Shown here piece after piece: positions 56,239-64,000 of a DNA stretch of 64,000 nucleotides. Every line of letters begins with the position of its first letter. Within the stretch, counting starts at the first letter, position 1. Source of the DNA: Pirellula sp. GTDB taxonomy: Bacteria; Planctomycetota; Planctomycetia; Pirellulales; Lacipirellulaceae. The stretch is taken from the NCBI GenBank assembly GCA_013822725.1, contig PNKX01000002.1, forward strand, positions 217,214-281,213, in the 5' to 3' direction. The notes beneath the pieces were generated by a model, which made no database searches, was not told the DNA's origin, and was given only the letters and a program-made list of their open reading frames with translations. The position numbers were made by a program, and so were the translations under genes.

Positions 56239-57699
56239 CTACGCGATGATCTCGCTAATTGGATTGCCATGGTCGATCTCCAGTCGCTTTCGACCGGGGA
56301 CCTCTAGCTGGCGGGAGTCAAGACCAAGCTGCTTGAGAATCGTCGCGTGGATATCGGTGACGTAGTGGCGATTCTCGACGGCATGAAACCCGATTTCGTC
56401 GGTGGCGCCATGCACGACGCCTCGTTTCAACCCGCCGCCGGCCATCCAGACGGTGAAACCGAAAATATGGTGGTCGCGACCATCGGCTCCCTGAGATCCG
56501 GGCGTTCGGCCAAACTCGGTGGCAAACACGACGAGCGTTTCATCGAGCAACCCTCGACGGTCGAGATCCTCGATCAACGCTGCGATCGGTTGGTCGACTT
56601 CCAGCGCCAGGCCGGCGCACGCTTTGAGATTCGAGTGAGCATCCCAGGCGCCGGCGCCTGGGCCGCCATGTTGAATCTGAATAAAGCGCACACCGCGCTC
56701 CACGAACCGACGCGCCGCTAACAGTTGGGCGGCGAAATTGCCGCAGTGAGGCAAGTCGATGCCGTACAGCGCTTTCGTCTCCGCCGTTTCTTGGGAGAAG
56801 TCGATCACGTCCGGCACCGAGCGTTGCATTCGAAATGCCAACTCATACGAGGCAATCCTCGCGGCGAGTGCGCTATCCTGCGGATGCTGGACGCCGCGCA
56901 TCGCGTTGAGTTCGTGAATCAGGTTGGCGCCTACGCGTTGCTCCTCAGCCGAGAACGATCGCTCGGGCCGGCAAAAATCGAGCGGATTCTCGGGGTCAAC
57001 GCGCAGCGGCACCGCATCATGGGCGGGCCCCAGGTAGAAGCCGTCGCTCTTGTTCCAATAGGGACGAGCGCCGATCGAAATGAATTGCGGCAGGTTATCG
57101 TTCAGCGAGCCCAGCCCGTAGTCCACCCATGCGCCAAGCGTCGGAAACTCGCCGTCGTTCATGTGGCGACCAGAATGGAACTGCACCTGCGCCCCATGAT
57201 TGCTGTCGGTCGTCCACATCGAGCGGACAATGGCTAGTCGATCGACGTTGGTGCCAATGTGAGGAAACCAGTCACTGACTTCAATTCCGCTTTCGCCATG
57301 CTTCCGAAAGCCGACTTGCAAGGGGTAGAGGGTGTTGCGCTGATTGCCGTTGGCGTCGGGAACGATCACGCGTTCGAGGGCCAGTTTCTTAGGATCCTGC
57401 GTATCCGCGAACGGCGTTTCGGCAATCGTCTTGCCGCCATACTTGGTCAGCATCGGTTTGGGATCGAAGCTTTCCATGTGGCTGACGCCGCCATTCATGA
57501 ATAGCCAGATCACGCTTTTCGCTTTCGGCGCGAAGTGGGGGCGCCCAGTTGGCGGCGACCATTGATGTTCGCTGCCATATCCGTCTCGCTGCAGCATCGC
57601 GCTGAGGGCCAAACCGGCGCACCCCATCCCCATGCCGGTGAGAAAAGACCGACGAGAGCTCGATCGGCAAACGTGTTCGTGATGATCGATGTATTTCAT
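56239..57699 (-). CDS. DUF1501 protein (pair 2)
   Basis: 486 residues. [20 protein letters not shown] is a Tat signal. [20 protein letters not shown] starts the DUF1501 domain and [20 protein letters not shown] is near its end. It is a paralogue of 51499-52965 with the same ends but clearly diverged, so the pair is not a recent duplication. It is 28 bases from its PSCyt partner upstream and 115 bases from the next PSCyt gene downstream. Confidence 0.92.
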   Translation of the reverse strand: MKYIDHHEHVCRSSSRRSFLTGMGMGCAGLALSAMLQRDGYGSEHQWSPPTGRPHFAPKAKSVIWLFMNGGVSHMESFDPKPMLTKYGGKTIAETPFADTQDPKKLALERVIVPDANGNQRNTLYPLQVGFRKHGESGIEVSDWFPHIGTNVDRLAIVRSMWTTDSNHGAQVQFHSGRHMNDGEFPTLGAWVDYGLGSLNDNLPQFISIGARPYWNKSDGFYLGPAHDAVPLRVDPENPLDFCRPERSFSAEEQRVGANLIHELNAMRGVQHPQDSALAARIASYELAFRMQRSVPDVIDFSQETAETKALYGIDLPHCGNFAAQLLAARRFVERGVRFIQIQHGGPGAGAWDAHSNLKACAGLALEVDQPIAALIEDLDRRGLLDETLVVFATEFGRTPGSQGADGRDHHIFGFTVWMAGGGLKRGVVHGATDEIGFHAVENRHYVTDIHATILKQLGLDSRQLEVPGRKRLEIDHGNPISEIIA

Positions 57700-57727
57700 A
57701 GATCAGTCTCTCGACTTGATATGCCGC

Positions 57728-60700
57728 TCAACGAATCGTGACGAAGTCATTGTGATTAAATAGCGCCCAGACAAGGTTCTGTCTGGCGCGATCGACCGCA
57801 TCATTCGCCGGCGTGCCGGGTATTTTTCGCCAGGACTCCAGAGCTTGTGCGCTCGCGCGGACTTCCTCGCTATCCGCTTCAGTGCCGAGTACCGTCTCGA
57901 AAGCCCGACGAATAAATTCTTCGTCGTCGGGTTGAGGCCCTGCCGGGGCGGTGGGCTGCGAGAGACGTTCGGCTATCTGTCGTGCGGCGTCGTGGACTAG
58001 TCCGCTATTGCTTAGCGCCAGGGCCTGCTGGGGGACGATGCTTTGATCGCGACGGTAGCATTCCTTGACGGCCGCTTCGTCGAACGTGCTGAGGAACAAA
58101 TTGCGTTCATTATTCGAATGGAAGAAATACAAGCTACGTCGCCTCGAGTCAGTTTGAGCGTCCATCGGGACAGAGGGCCCGCCGCGCGACAGGTCTAGCG
58201 TTCCTGCGAGTGATAAAACGGAATCACGCACCACCTGGGACTCGAGCCGGATCGGCAGACGCCGCCAAAGTCGGTGATTGTCAGGATCCTTGACCAGATT
58301 GGCGTCCATGCCGACCGTTGAGGACGACATGCGATAGGCCGATGATGTCACGATCAAACGGTGTAGATGTTTCATGTCCCAGCCGCTCTCGATCAATTCG
58401 GCGGCCAGCCAGTCGAGTAATTCCGGATGAGTCGGCGGAGTTCCTTTGCGCCCAAAGTCGAAGACAGTCGGGACCAGCGGCGTGCCCATGTGACGCGCCC
58501 AGATATGGTTGACGGCGACGCGCGCCGTCAGCGGATTGCGGCGATCCGTGATCCACGCGGCCAGCGCCGATCGCCGACCAGTGCTCACGGCTGGGAATTC
58601 CACTAATGGATCGTCTTCCAGAGTTGAAATTGTTCTTGTTGGCGTCCACTTCGCGCCCGCCAGGGAAGTAAAACGATCGGCCGAAGTGACCGCCGTTGTA
58701 GCGCTCTGCTCTGCTTTGGCGAGCGCTTCACGGGCAACTGTAAGCTCCGTTTTCAGGGTAGCTTTCTTATCCTCCGGTGAGCAGCGATGCTTAAACTCAA
58801 GATCCGCCACCGCGTAGTGCGCTTTCGCGACGGCGGCGCGGCGTTCCGCTTTTACGGCTACGGCCGCAGTAGAAGCCTCGGCTTCCGCGAGTTTAGCCTC
58901 ACCTGAAGCGTCGTCCGCCTTGGCCCACGCCGCCCGCATGGCCGCAGCGCGCTTCTCGACGCTTTCCAATTCGATTCGCGCTGCCTCTAAGGCGAACGTC
59001 GCTGCATGCAATCCCACCCGGGCTTCTGCGACAGACGTTTCGACTGACGCGCGCTTACTCTCATCAGGCGTCGAAGACTTGACCAACTCCTCGAGTTGCT
59101 TGGACGCCGTCGCATACTTTTCTCCCGCGGCAACGTTCGCCGCCTCGGCGTCGGCCAGCTTTTTTCGCGCCGTCGTTAGATAAGTTTCCAGCACCCAGGG
59201 CCGACGCTCGGGCTGCCAAGCTTCCTTTGGCAATGGCACAGGCTGAATGGCGAGGTCGGTGAAGGCCAGTATCTCAGGCACTCCTGGCGTAATCGCCGTC
59301 GACTTGTCGGGCTGCCCCTCTTGTCCCCGTTCAAATCGATACGTTGGGAGGTCGAGCAGCCCGTCGAAAACTCGCGGAATGCCATCGCGAGCGAGGTCAG
59401 GTTCGTCCGGAACCAGGTCTAGCCGCGCCTGATACGGCTCGAAGAACGCCCGCATGCGGTAGAAGTCGACCTGGTCTATCGGGTCGAATTTGTGGTCATG
59501 GCACTTCGCACAGTTCATCGTCAGCCCGAGAAGTCCCTTGCTGACATGCTCGACCGTCTCCTCCATCCACACATGGCGGAAAAACAACGCCCAGTTCCGC
59601 GCGAGAAAGCCGGTGGCTCGCAGCTTGTCAGAGTCGTTGGGATAGAGCTCGTCGGCGGCAAGCATTAAACGAATCATCTCGTCGTACGGCATATTGGCGT
59701 TGATGGATTCGACAATCCAATCTCGCCAATGCCAAATATGGGGTTGGCTGTTCCGCAGCTGGTCTCCTAAACCCCACCAATCGCTGTAGCGCCAGATGTC
59801 CATCCAGTGGCGGCCCCACCGCTCTCCGTGGCGCGGATCGGCCAGCAAACGATCAACGAGCAGATCGTACTGGCCGTCACCTGATTCGACGCCGATCTGC
59901 TTCACTTCCTCCACTGTGGGTGGAAGTCCAATAAGATCGAGGTAGAGCCGTCGCACCAGTAGCTCGCGCGACGCTTCGACCTGCGGGGTTAGCCCAGACT
60001 GCTCGTGCTTCTGAGCGATGAATGCATCAATGGGAGTTCTTACCCATACGGAATTCGCAACTTGCGGTACGATTGGCCTGACGATCGGCCGAAACGCCCA
60101 GTGATCGCGTGGGTCTTGTTCCGGCTGTTCGTCGGCCGGCGCTGGCGCTTGTTGGGCAATCCATGTCTGTAGGGCGGCGATCTGCTCTGGTTTCAGCGGC
60201 TGACCCTCGCCCGGCATCCGCTCAGCTTCGTCCGTCGCTGTGACACGTTGAACTAAAAGACTCGCTAACGGTTCTCCCGGCGTGATCGCCGCCCCGCTAT
60301 CGCCTCCTTCAATCGCGAACTTCGCCGTGTCTAGTCGCAGGCCGCCCTCTTGCTTGAGGGCTCCGTGGCATGCGTAACAACGCTCTGCCAGGACCGGCTT
60401 GATTTGTTTTAGATAGTCGACCGACTCAGCCGCCGTAACTGACGTGGATGATGTCAGGAGCGTCAGGATGATTGAAAAGAAGCAAGCTACCCATGCGGTC
60501 GTGGACGACAGGCAGAGAGTATGTCGCTTGAGGGCCGCTGCCGGCGGCAGGACTTGTGTCGCGCGGGCGGGTTCTGGTGATTCGTGGCTCACCAGTTGTT
60601 GCCAATCCAAATCTATCGCGCCCATCGCATGTCGCATGTGCTTGCGAGCGCCTAAAGCGATTTCAATTCGCTTGGCGACAGAGCGCTCCAAGCGACTGCC

Positions 60701-60790
60701 GGATGAGACGATCCCAAACGTACTGTTCCGTTTGGTGATGGTCATGTCCGGGTAGTTAGCGGTTAACTTCACCATTGAGTCCACTGCCAT
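57728..60790 (-). CDS. PSCyt1-DUF1549-coiled coil-DUF1553 protein (pair 2)
   Basis: Up to 1020 residues. A hydrophobic signal/anchor lies at about 98-118 (AWVACFFSIILTLLTSS). That is unusually far in, so the true start may be ATG 60637 or 60625. PSCyt1 has CYACHG (Cys138, Cys141, His142). DUF1549 ends in CAKCHDHKFDPIDQVDFYRM. A long charged coiled coil (about 540-720; LADAEAANVAAGEKYATASK) takes the place of the LamG domain in pair 1. DUF1553 follows (NPLTARVAVNHIWARHMGTP). It is the first gene of the minus-strand operon and divergent from the GntR gene; the operator-like dyads lie between them. Confidence 0.9.
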   Translation of the reverse strand: MAVDSMVKLTANYPDMTITKRNSTFGIVSSGSRLERSVAKRIEIALGARKHMRHAMGAIDLDWQQLVSHESPEPARATQVLPPAAALKRHTLCLSSTTAWVACFFSIILTLLTSSTSVTAAESVDYLKQIKPVLAERCYACHGALKQEGGLRLDTAKFAIEGGDSGAAITPGEPLASLLVQRVTATDEAERMPGEGQPLKPEQIAALQTWIAQQAPAPADEQPEQDPRDHWAFRPIVRPIVPQVANSVWVRTPIDAFIAQKHEQSGLTPQVEASRELLVRRLYLDLIGLPPTVEEVKQIGVESGDGQYDLLVDRLLADPRHGERWGRHWMDIWRYSDWWGLGDQLRNSQPHIWHWRDWIVESINANMPYDEMIRLMLAADELYPNDSDKLRATGFLARNWALFFRHVWMEETVEHVSKGLLGLTMNCAKCHDHKFDPIDQVDFYRMRAFFEPYQARLDLVPDEPDLARDGIPRVFDGLLDLPTYRFERGQEGQPDKSTAITPGVPEILAFTDLAIQPVPLPKEAWQPERRPWVLETYLTTARKKLADAEAANVAAGEKYATASKQLEELVKSSTPDESKRASVETSVAEARVGLHAATFALEAARIELESVEKRAAAMRAAWAKADDASGEAKLAEAEASTAAVAVKAERRAAVAKAHYAVADLEFKHRCSPEDKKATLKTELTVAREALAKAEQSATTAVTSADRFTSLAGAKWTPTRTISTLEDDPLVEFPAVSTGRRSALAAWITDRRNPLTARVAVNHIWARHMGTPLVPTVFDFGRKGTPPTHPELLDWLAAELIESGWDMKHLHRLIVTSSAYRMSSSTVGMDANLVKDPDNHRLWRRLPIRLESQVVRDSVLSLAGTLDLSRGGPSVPMDAQTDSRRRSLYFFHSNNERNLFLSTFDEAAVKECYRRDQSIVPQQALALSNSGLVHDAARQIAERLSQPTAPAGPQPDDEEFIRRAFETVLGTEADSEEVRASAQALESWRKIPGTPANDAVDRARQNLVWALFNHNDFVTIR

Positions 60791-60868
60791 ACCGTACAGA
60801 GTTCTTCGATTAGCTCTTGAGTGCTAGCAACTAACGGAGCCTGCGAATGGAGGCTAAACTCTCTGTAA

Positions 60869-60919
60869 AAGTTTGCCTTTGGCGACAATATACTTGCTAT
60901 TGGCGCCAAAGGCAAGTAT
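60869..60919 (+). promoter_or_regulatory. Twin operator-like dyads between GntR gene and catabolic operon
   Basis: Site B (60890-60919) is a 30-bp dyad: ATACTTGC, TA, TTGGCGCCAA, AG, GCAAGTAT, symmetric at 26 of 30 positions. Site A is a degenerate copy in the other orientation centred at about 60883.5: its core TTGCCTTTGGCG (60873-60884) is a perfect 12-bp complement of CGCCAAAGGCAA (60904-60915). The centres are 21 bp apart, two helical turns, so both face the same side of the helix. Site B ends 9 bases before the GntR ATG. This fits autoregulation and control of the divergent operon. The sequence is unlike the usual FadR-type GntR consensus. Confidence 0.65.
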
Positions 60920-60928
60920 GTTGTTGGC

Positions 60929-61789
60929 ATGTCAATCGCCGCCTATATCAAAGACGACCTCGCAGCCCAGCTGCTGTCAGGTCGGGAGTTGCCGGTCGAG
61001 CTTACGTTCGAATCGCTTGCCGAGCACTACAACGTCAGCTATTCGCCGGTACGGGCCGCTGTCGCAGAGTTGATTGACGAAGGGCTGCTCGAGAAAGGAG
61101 TCAATCGCCGGCTAAGGGCGACTGCTCCTCTGACTGCAAATTTGCAGAATCGCGAAACGCCGAAGCAGCCGGAGTTGCCAGGCGATCCGTATGAAATTGT
61201 TGCCAGCGACCTCGTTAAGCTCAGTTTTCAGGGAGATCCCGTTTACCTGCGCGAGGAAGCAACGGCCGACAAGTATGACATTAGCCGCTCCGCGATCCGC
61301 AATATCCTCCACCGACTGGCCGGCGAAGGCATGCTCGATCACATTCCGCGCCGCGGCTGGCGGCTGAGGCCTTTTCGGCAGGACGATCTTCGTGCGTTCG
61401 TCGAAGTGCGTGAGGTCCTGGAGCTGAAGGCGTTGGATCTATCTCGGCGGAAGCTCGACCCCGATATCTTGAAGCAGATTCTCAAGGCGAACGAGCTGCC
61501 GAAATCGTCTGAAGCTCGGCTCCATGTAGATGAATCGTTACACGACTACCTTATCGTCACGGCGGGGAATGCGTACATCCGGGACTTCTTCGAACGTCAG
61601 GGGCGTTACCACCGGTTACTGTTTCAGTGGGAAGACCATGATCGCGCGGCGGCGATTGAGACCATCCGCCAACATCGCGAGATCCTGACGGCTTTGTTGA
61701 TGAGGAAGTGGTCGGCGGCCAGAAAAGAGCTGTCGCATCACATCCTTAATAACCACCCAATTCTGAGTAGGATCGGTGAAAGCAGCTAG
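60929..61789 (+). CDS. GntR/FCD regulator with two winged-helix domains
   Basis: 286 residues with a tandem DNA-binding layout. The first winged helix is about 1-65 ([40 protein letters not shown]). A second is about 85-150 ([40 protein letters not shown]). The C-terminal FCD ligand domain follows ([20 protein letters not shown] ... [20 protein letters not shown] ... [20 protein letters not shown]), with His residues suited to a metal-assisted organic-acid pocket. Normal FCD regulators have one winged helix. The likely ligand is a sugar acid or breakdown product from the divergent operon. Confidence 0.88.
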   Translation: MSIAAYIKDDLAAQLLSGRELPVELTFESLAEHYNVSYSPVRAAVAELIDEGLLEKGVNRRLRATAPLTANLQNRETPKQPELPGDPYEIVASDLVKLSFQGDPVYLREEATADKYDISRSAIRNILHRLAGEGMLDHIPRRGWRLRPFRQDDLRAFVEVREVLELKALDLSRRKLDPDILKQILKANELPKSSEARLHVDESLHDYLIVTAGNAYIRDFFERQGRYHRLLFQWEDHDRAAAIETIRQHREILTALLMRKWSAARKELSHHILNNHPILSRIGESS

Positions 61790-61875
61790 ATATAAAAATT
61801 AAGTAGCGGAGTTAGAAGAGTCATTTAACGGGCTGCAGAGATCGTGGCAGTTCCGCTAACAGCCGCCCTGGACCC

Positions 61876-62871
61876 ATGCCTTCAATGTATCGCGTCCTAG
61901 TTACCGACGTTGCTTGGCCCGATATGGAGATCGAGCGCGCGATACTGCGCGAAGCCGATGCCACGCTGATCGTGGCTAGTCAAACGAATGTGGAATTCCT
62001 AGCGGAGGCGGCAGCGGATTGCGATGCCATAATGACCAATTGGGCCAAGGTTCCCGAAGCAGTCATTGCCGCCGCGACTCGTTGCAAAATCGTTTCGCGA
62101 CTCGGCGTTGGACTCGATAATATTGACGTCGAGGCCGCGACGAGACGAGGAATCCTCGTTACAAACGTGCCTGATTACTGCACCGTCGAAGTTGCGGAGC
62201 ACGCGCTGGCCTTGATGCTGACGCTCGCCCGCAAGGTTGCGTTCTATCATTGCGAAACAAAACAGGGTAGCTACGACTTGCAAAAGGGCCCGTCGCTGAA
62301 GCGGATAGAAGGGCAGACGCTAGGCATCGTGGGCTTGGGCGGCATCGGGCGCAAGCTGGCGGAAAAAGCTGCTGCTCTGGGCGTCAACGTATTGGCGACT
62401 GGCCGTACGCGAAAACATCCGTCGGAATTGCCCGTCGGAGTTTCCTGGTGTGATCTAAATGATCTACTGACTCAGAGCGACTATATCAGCCTACACGTGC
62501 CGCTCACGTCGGAAACGAAGCATTTGATTGGCGCCGAGCAATTGGCTCGCATGAAATCTTCGGCCTACCTCATCAACACGGCCAGGGGCGGACTGATTGA
62601 CCATGCGGCATTGGCGTCGGCGCTAAACGCCGGTCAACTCGCTGGCGCGGCGCTCGACGTCCAAGATACGGAACCACCGGATTTGTCGCGGCCCCCCTAC
62701 AACGATAGTCGCGTAGTCGTCACGCCTCATGCGGCCTTCGTATCGGTCGAGTCGCTTAGCAACCTACGGACTCGCGCTGCCCGGCAAGTAGCGACCTGTC
62801 TACAAGGCGGTTTGCCTGAGCATCTAGTTAATCCAAACGCGATGCGGCATCGAAGTTACTCGAACCAGTAG
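61876..62871 (+). CDS. D-2-hydroxyacid dehydrogenase
   Basis: 331 residues of the phosphoglycerate/glyoxylate reductase family. The NAD site is LGIVGLGGIGRKLAEKAAAL, and catalytic residues are Arg in LINTARGGLIDH, Glu in VQDTEPPDL and His in VVVTPHAAFVSVE. SRLGVGLDNIDVEAATRRGI is the typical substrate-domain end. Start may be ATG 61876 or 61885. It lies 86 bases behind the GntR gene on the same strand and probably belongs to the same regulon, reducing or oxidising a 2-keto or 2-hydroxy acid product such as glyoxylate, hydroxypyruvate or tartronate semialdehyde. Confidence 0.92.
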   Translation: MPSMYRVLVTDVAWPDMEIERAILREADATLIVASQTNVEFLAEAAADCDAIMTNWAKVPEAVIAAATRCKIVSRLGVGLDNIDVEAATRRGILVTNVPDYCTVEVAEHALALMLTLARKVAFYHCETKQGSYDLQKGPSLKRIEGQTLGIVGLGGIGRKLAEKAAALGVNVLATGRTRKHPSELPVGVSWCDLNDLLTQSDYISLHVPLTSETKHLIGAEQLARMKSSAYLINTARGGLIDHAALASALNAGQLAGAALDVQDTEPPDLSRPPYNDSRVVVTPHAAFVSVESLSNLRTRAARQVATCLQGGLPEHLVNPNAMRHRSYSNQ

Positions 62872-62919
62872 TAGTCATTTTGCAATTTGACTTCACGCAT
62901 TCAGGGAAAGTCGATGTTT

Positions 62920-62962
62920 GTTAGCGCACGATCAGGCGTGCTGACGTGAATACGTCGCTAAC
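62920..62962. repeat. Perfect three-way-junction palindrome
   Basis: GTTAGCG (62920-62926) pairs with CGCTAAC (62956-62962). Inside, CACG/CGTG (62927-62930, 62937-62940) and ACGT/ACGT (62944-62947, 62952-62955) form two small stems. Only 13 of 43 bases are unpaired. It starts 48 bases after the dehydrogenase stop. It could be a transcript end structure or a recombination/replication site; no T-run follows. Confidence 0.5.
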
Positions 62963-63934
62963 TATTGAACGTCAAGTCGGAGCCGCTTCGAACCGGACAG
63001 CGCTGGTGACATTTGGCGATGGCGAATTTGAGTCTTCGAACGGGGGCCAGGCGCAACTTCGAGAGGCGGTTGGTAGGGGGCGATCTGGTTTCATTGAACG
63101 CTCAAGGCGAGATTTAGCGACTGGCGACCTAGCTCTGCGCGACTAGTTGCGCCACTCACCGTCACAGGCGGTAAGAAGGGGCAGTCGCAACCTTCCTGAA
63201 TTCGCAATTCCGACATGGGGCCGCGATTGAGATGATCAATTCCTTCACCGACAGGAGTGGAGCCAGCTAAATGACGCTACTCACCGTATATGAACTCACT
63301 TGAAAGAGGCCAGGAGCCCGCCTGCTGCCCGCGGGAATGCGTCATAAAACGCGGGCGTCAATCAAATTTCGGCGTAAATCCCCACTATTTCGGAAGAATC
63401 TTCTTGGAGTTATGTCCAATCGCCCTTACGATATGAGCGTCGATGCTTCTAAACGATCTATAAGTGTGTTCACTGTTTCTCGTTTAGCGCTGACTTCCAG
63501 GTGGCGGCCTGAGGCGTTATTTCATGACTTGGGCGGTCGCTGGAGGATCAAAATGCGTCGTTCGACAATGAACCGCGTTGCAGTCTCTTCTTGGGTTCAA
63601 TCGGTCCGCTTTGTCGCCCGCAGTGGAAGCGTACGATCGCTATTACCGCTATTGGCTCAACAACTCAGTCCGTCATCTGCTCGTTGGCAGACTGGTCGGA
63701 CCAACAATACGTTACAACGGCCGTTGCGCTGCGGCGCGACTTCAACTCTAGCAGGAACGTCGACGACGTTGGTCTGTGATGTTGAACAATCTAGTTGTAG
63801 ATCGCGCACGGCAACGTCCCTTGTCGTTTCAACCTGTCAACTAAACTCGGCTCATGTGAGACCGTAGTTGATGCTTCGCCCATAGTGTCTTTCAGATCTC
63901 GTTCTTTTAGCCGGGATGCCCCAGGAGTTTCTCA
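62963..63934. other. Gene-poor stretch without recognised features
   Basis: Nearly 1 kb in which no frame on either strand gives a protein with recognisable motifs or a plausible composition. A 176-residue open frame at 63337-63867 is Ser/Arg/Thr-rich in a way typical of chance reading frames. A short frame around 63590-63730 contains EAYDRYYRYWLNNSVRHLLV, which looks somewhat protein-like but starts and stops without signals and could be a remnant. No repeats of the families seen elsewhere occur here. Confidence 0.5.
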
Positions 63935-64000
63935 ATGATCGGCAAGTTTCTAGTCAAATGCAGTTTGGCTGCGGTCGTCGTGCAGTTCTTTGTTTCAAAC
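63935..64000 (+). CDS. Start of a truncated gene with an export signal
   Basis: An ATG at 63935 preceded by CCAGGAG (63921-63927) opens a frame that runs off the window end. The 22 visible residues begin MIGKFLVKCSLAAVVVQFF, a positive start followed by a hydrophobic core, as in a signal peptide. Too little is present to name the product. Confidence 0.5.
   Translation, partial: MIGKFLVKCSLAAVVVQFFVSN

Noticed and set aside
62920..62962. Integron attC site
   Set aside because: The outer boxes read GTTAGCG...CGCTAAC, the reverse of the RYYYAAC...GTTRRRY order. There is no integrase or cassette array.
63337..63867. 176-residue open frame near the window end
   Set aside because: Composition is Ser/Arg/Thr/Leu-rich without motifs, with no ribosome site and no partner genes, so it is best treated as a chance frame.

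Overview
The window looks like chromosomal DNA of a planctomycete, most likely order Pirellulales. This is inferred from two pairs of DUF1501 and PSCyt1/DUF1549/DUF1553 genes, a GC-rich coding style, an orphan mraZ-like gene, and intergenic spaces filled with long imperfect inverted repeats. No rRNA, tRNA, CRISPR array, transposase or integrase was recognised.

Region 1 (1-9.3 kb, + strand) is housekeeping: a secreted alpha/beta hydrolase, a class IV aminotransferase, then ffh, rpsP, trmD, rplS, a YraN-family gene, pyrG and a DUF1844 gene. The ribosomal operon has its usual order but no rimM between rpsP and trmD.

Region 2 (9.6-29.1 kb, both strands) is mixed core and accessory: a MraZ-like regulator, a beta-ketoacyl-ACP synthase, an Old Yellow Enzyme, an ECF sigma factor overlapping a four-helix membrane protein, a cupin, a Gfo/Idh/MocA oxidoreductase, a cation efflux protein, a short UvrC, a phosphohexomutase, a cytochrome-like protein, thioredoxin reductase, asparaginyl-tRNA synthetase, a creatininase-family protein, small unknowns and a SPOUT methyltransferase.

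Region 3 (29.5-42.4 kb) holds a peptide ABC transporter (binding protein plus two permeases, no ATPases), an M20 amidohydrolase, an RdgB-type nucleotide pyrophosphatase, an unknown secreted protein, a tandem S49 peptidase (SppA) and an FG-GAP lipoprotein with a heme motif.

Region 4 (42.5-62.9 kb) is the most interesting coding block. A minus-strand run of eleven closely spaced genes encodes an MFS transporter, a DapA-family aldolase, a ceramidase-like hydrolase, a galactonate-dehydratase-like enolase-superfamily enzyme, a YbhE-type lactonase, a second creatininase-family enzyme, a secreted esterase and two PSCyt/DUF1501 pairs. A divergent GntR regulator with two DNA-binding domains and a D-2-hydroxyacid dehydrogenase lie on the other strand. 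Lactonase, dehydratase and aldolase form the logic of a non-phosphorylative sugar-acid pathway. Between regulator and operon sit two matching operator-like dyads whose centres are 21 bp apart.

The intergenic DNA is also notable. At least eight families of inverted repeats recur. One is a roughly 350-base element present twice (about 2546-2890 and 36530-36895) with the same internal order of blocks and a promoter-like TTGAAA-N17-TAGTGT at its head, so it may encode an undescribed structured RNA. The last kilobase (62872-63934) has no convincing gene until a truncated CDS starts at 63935.
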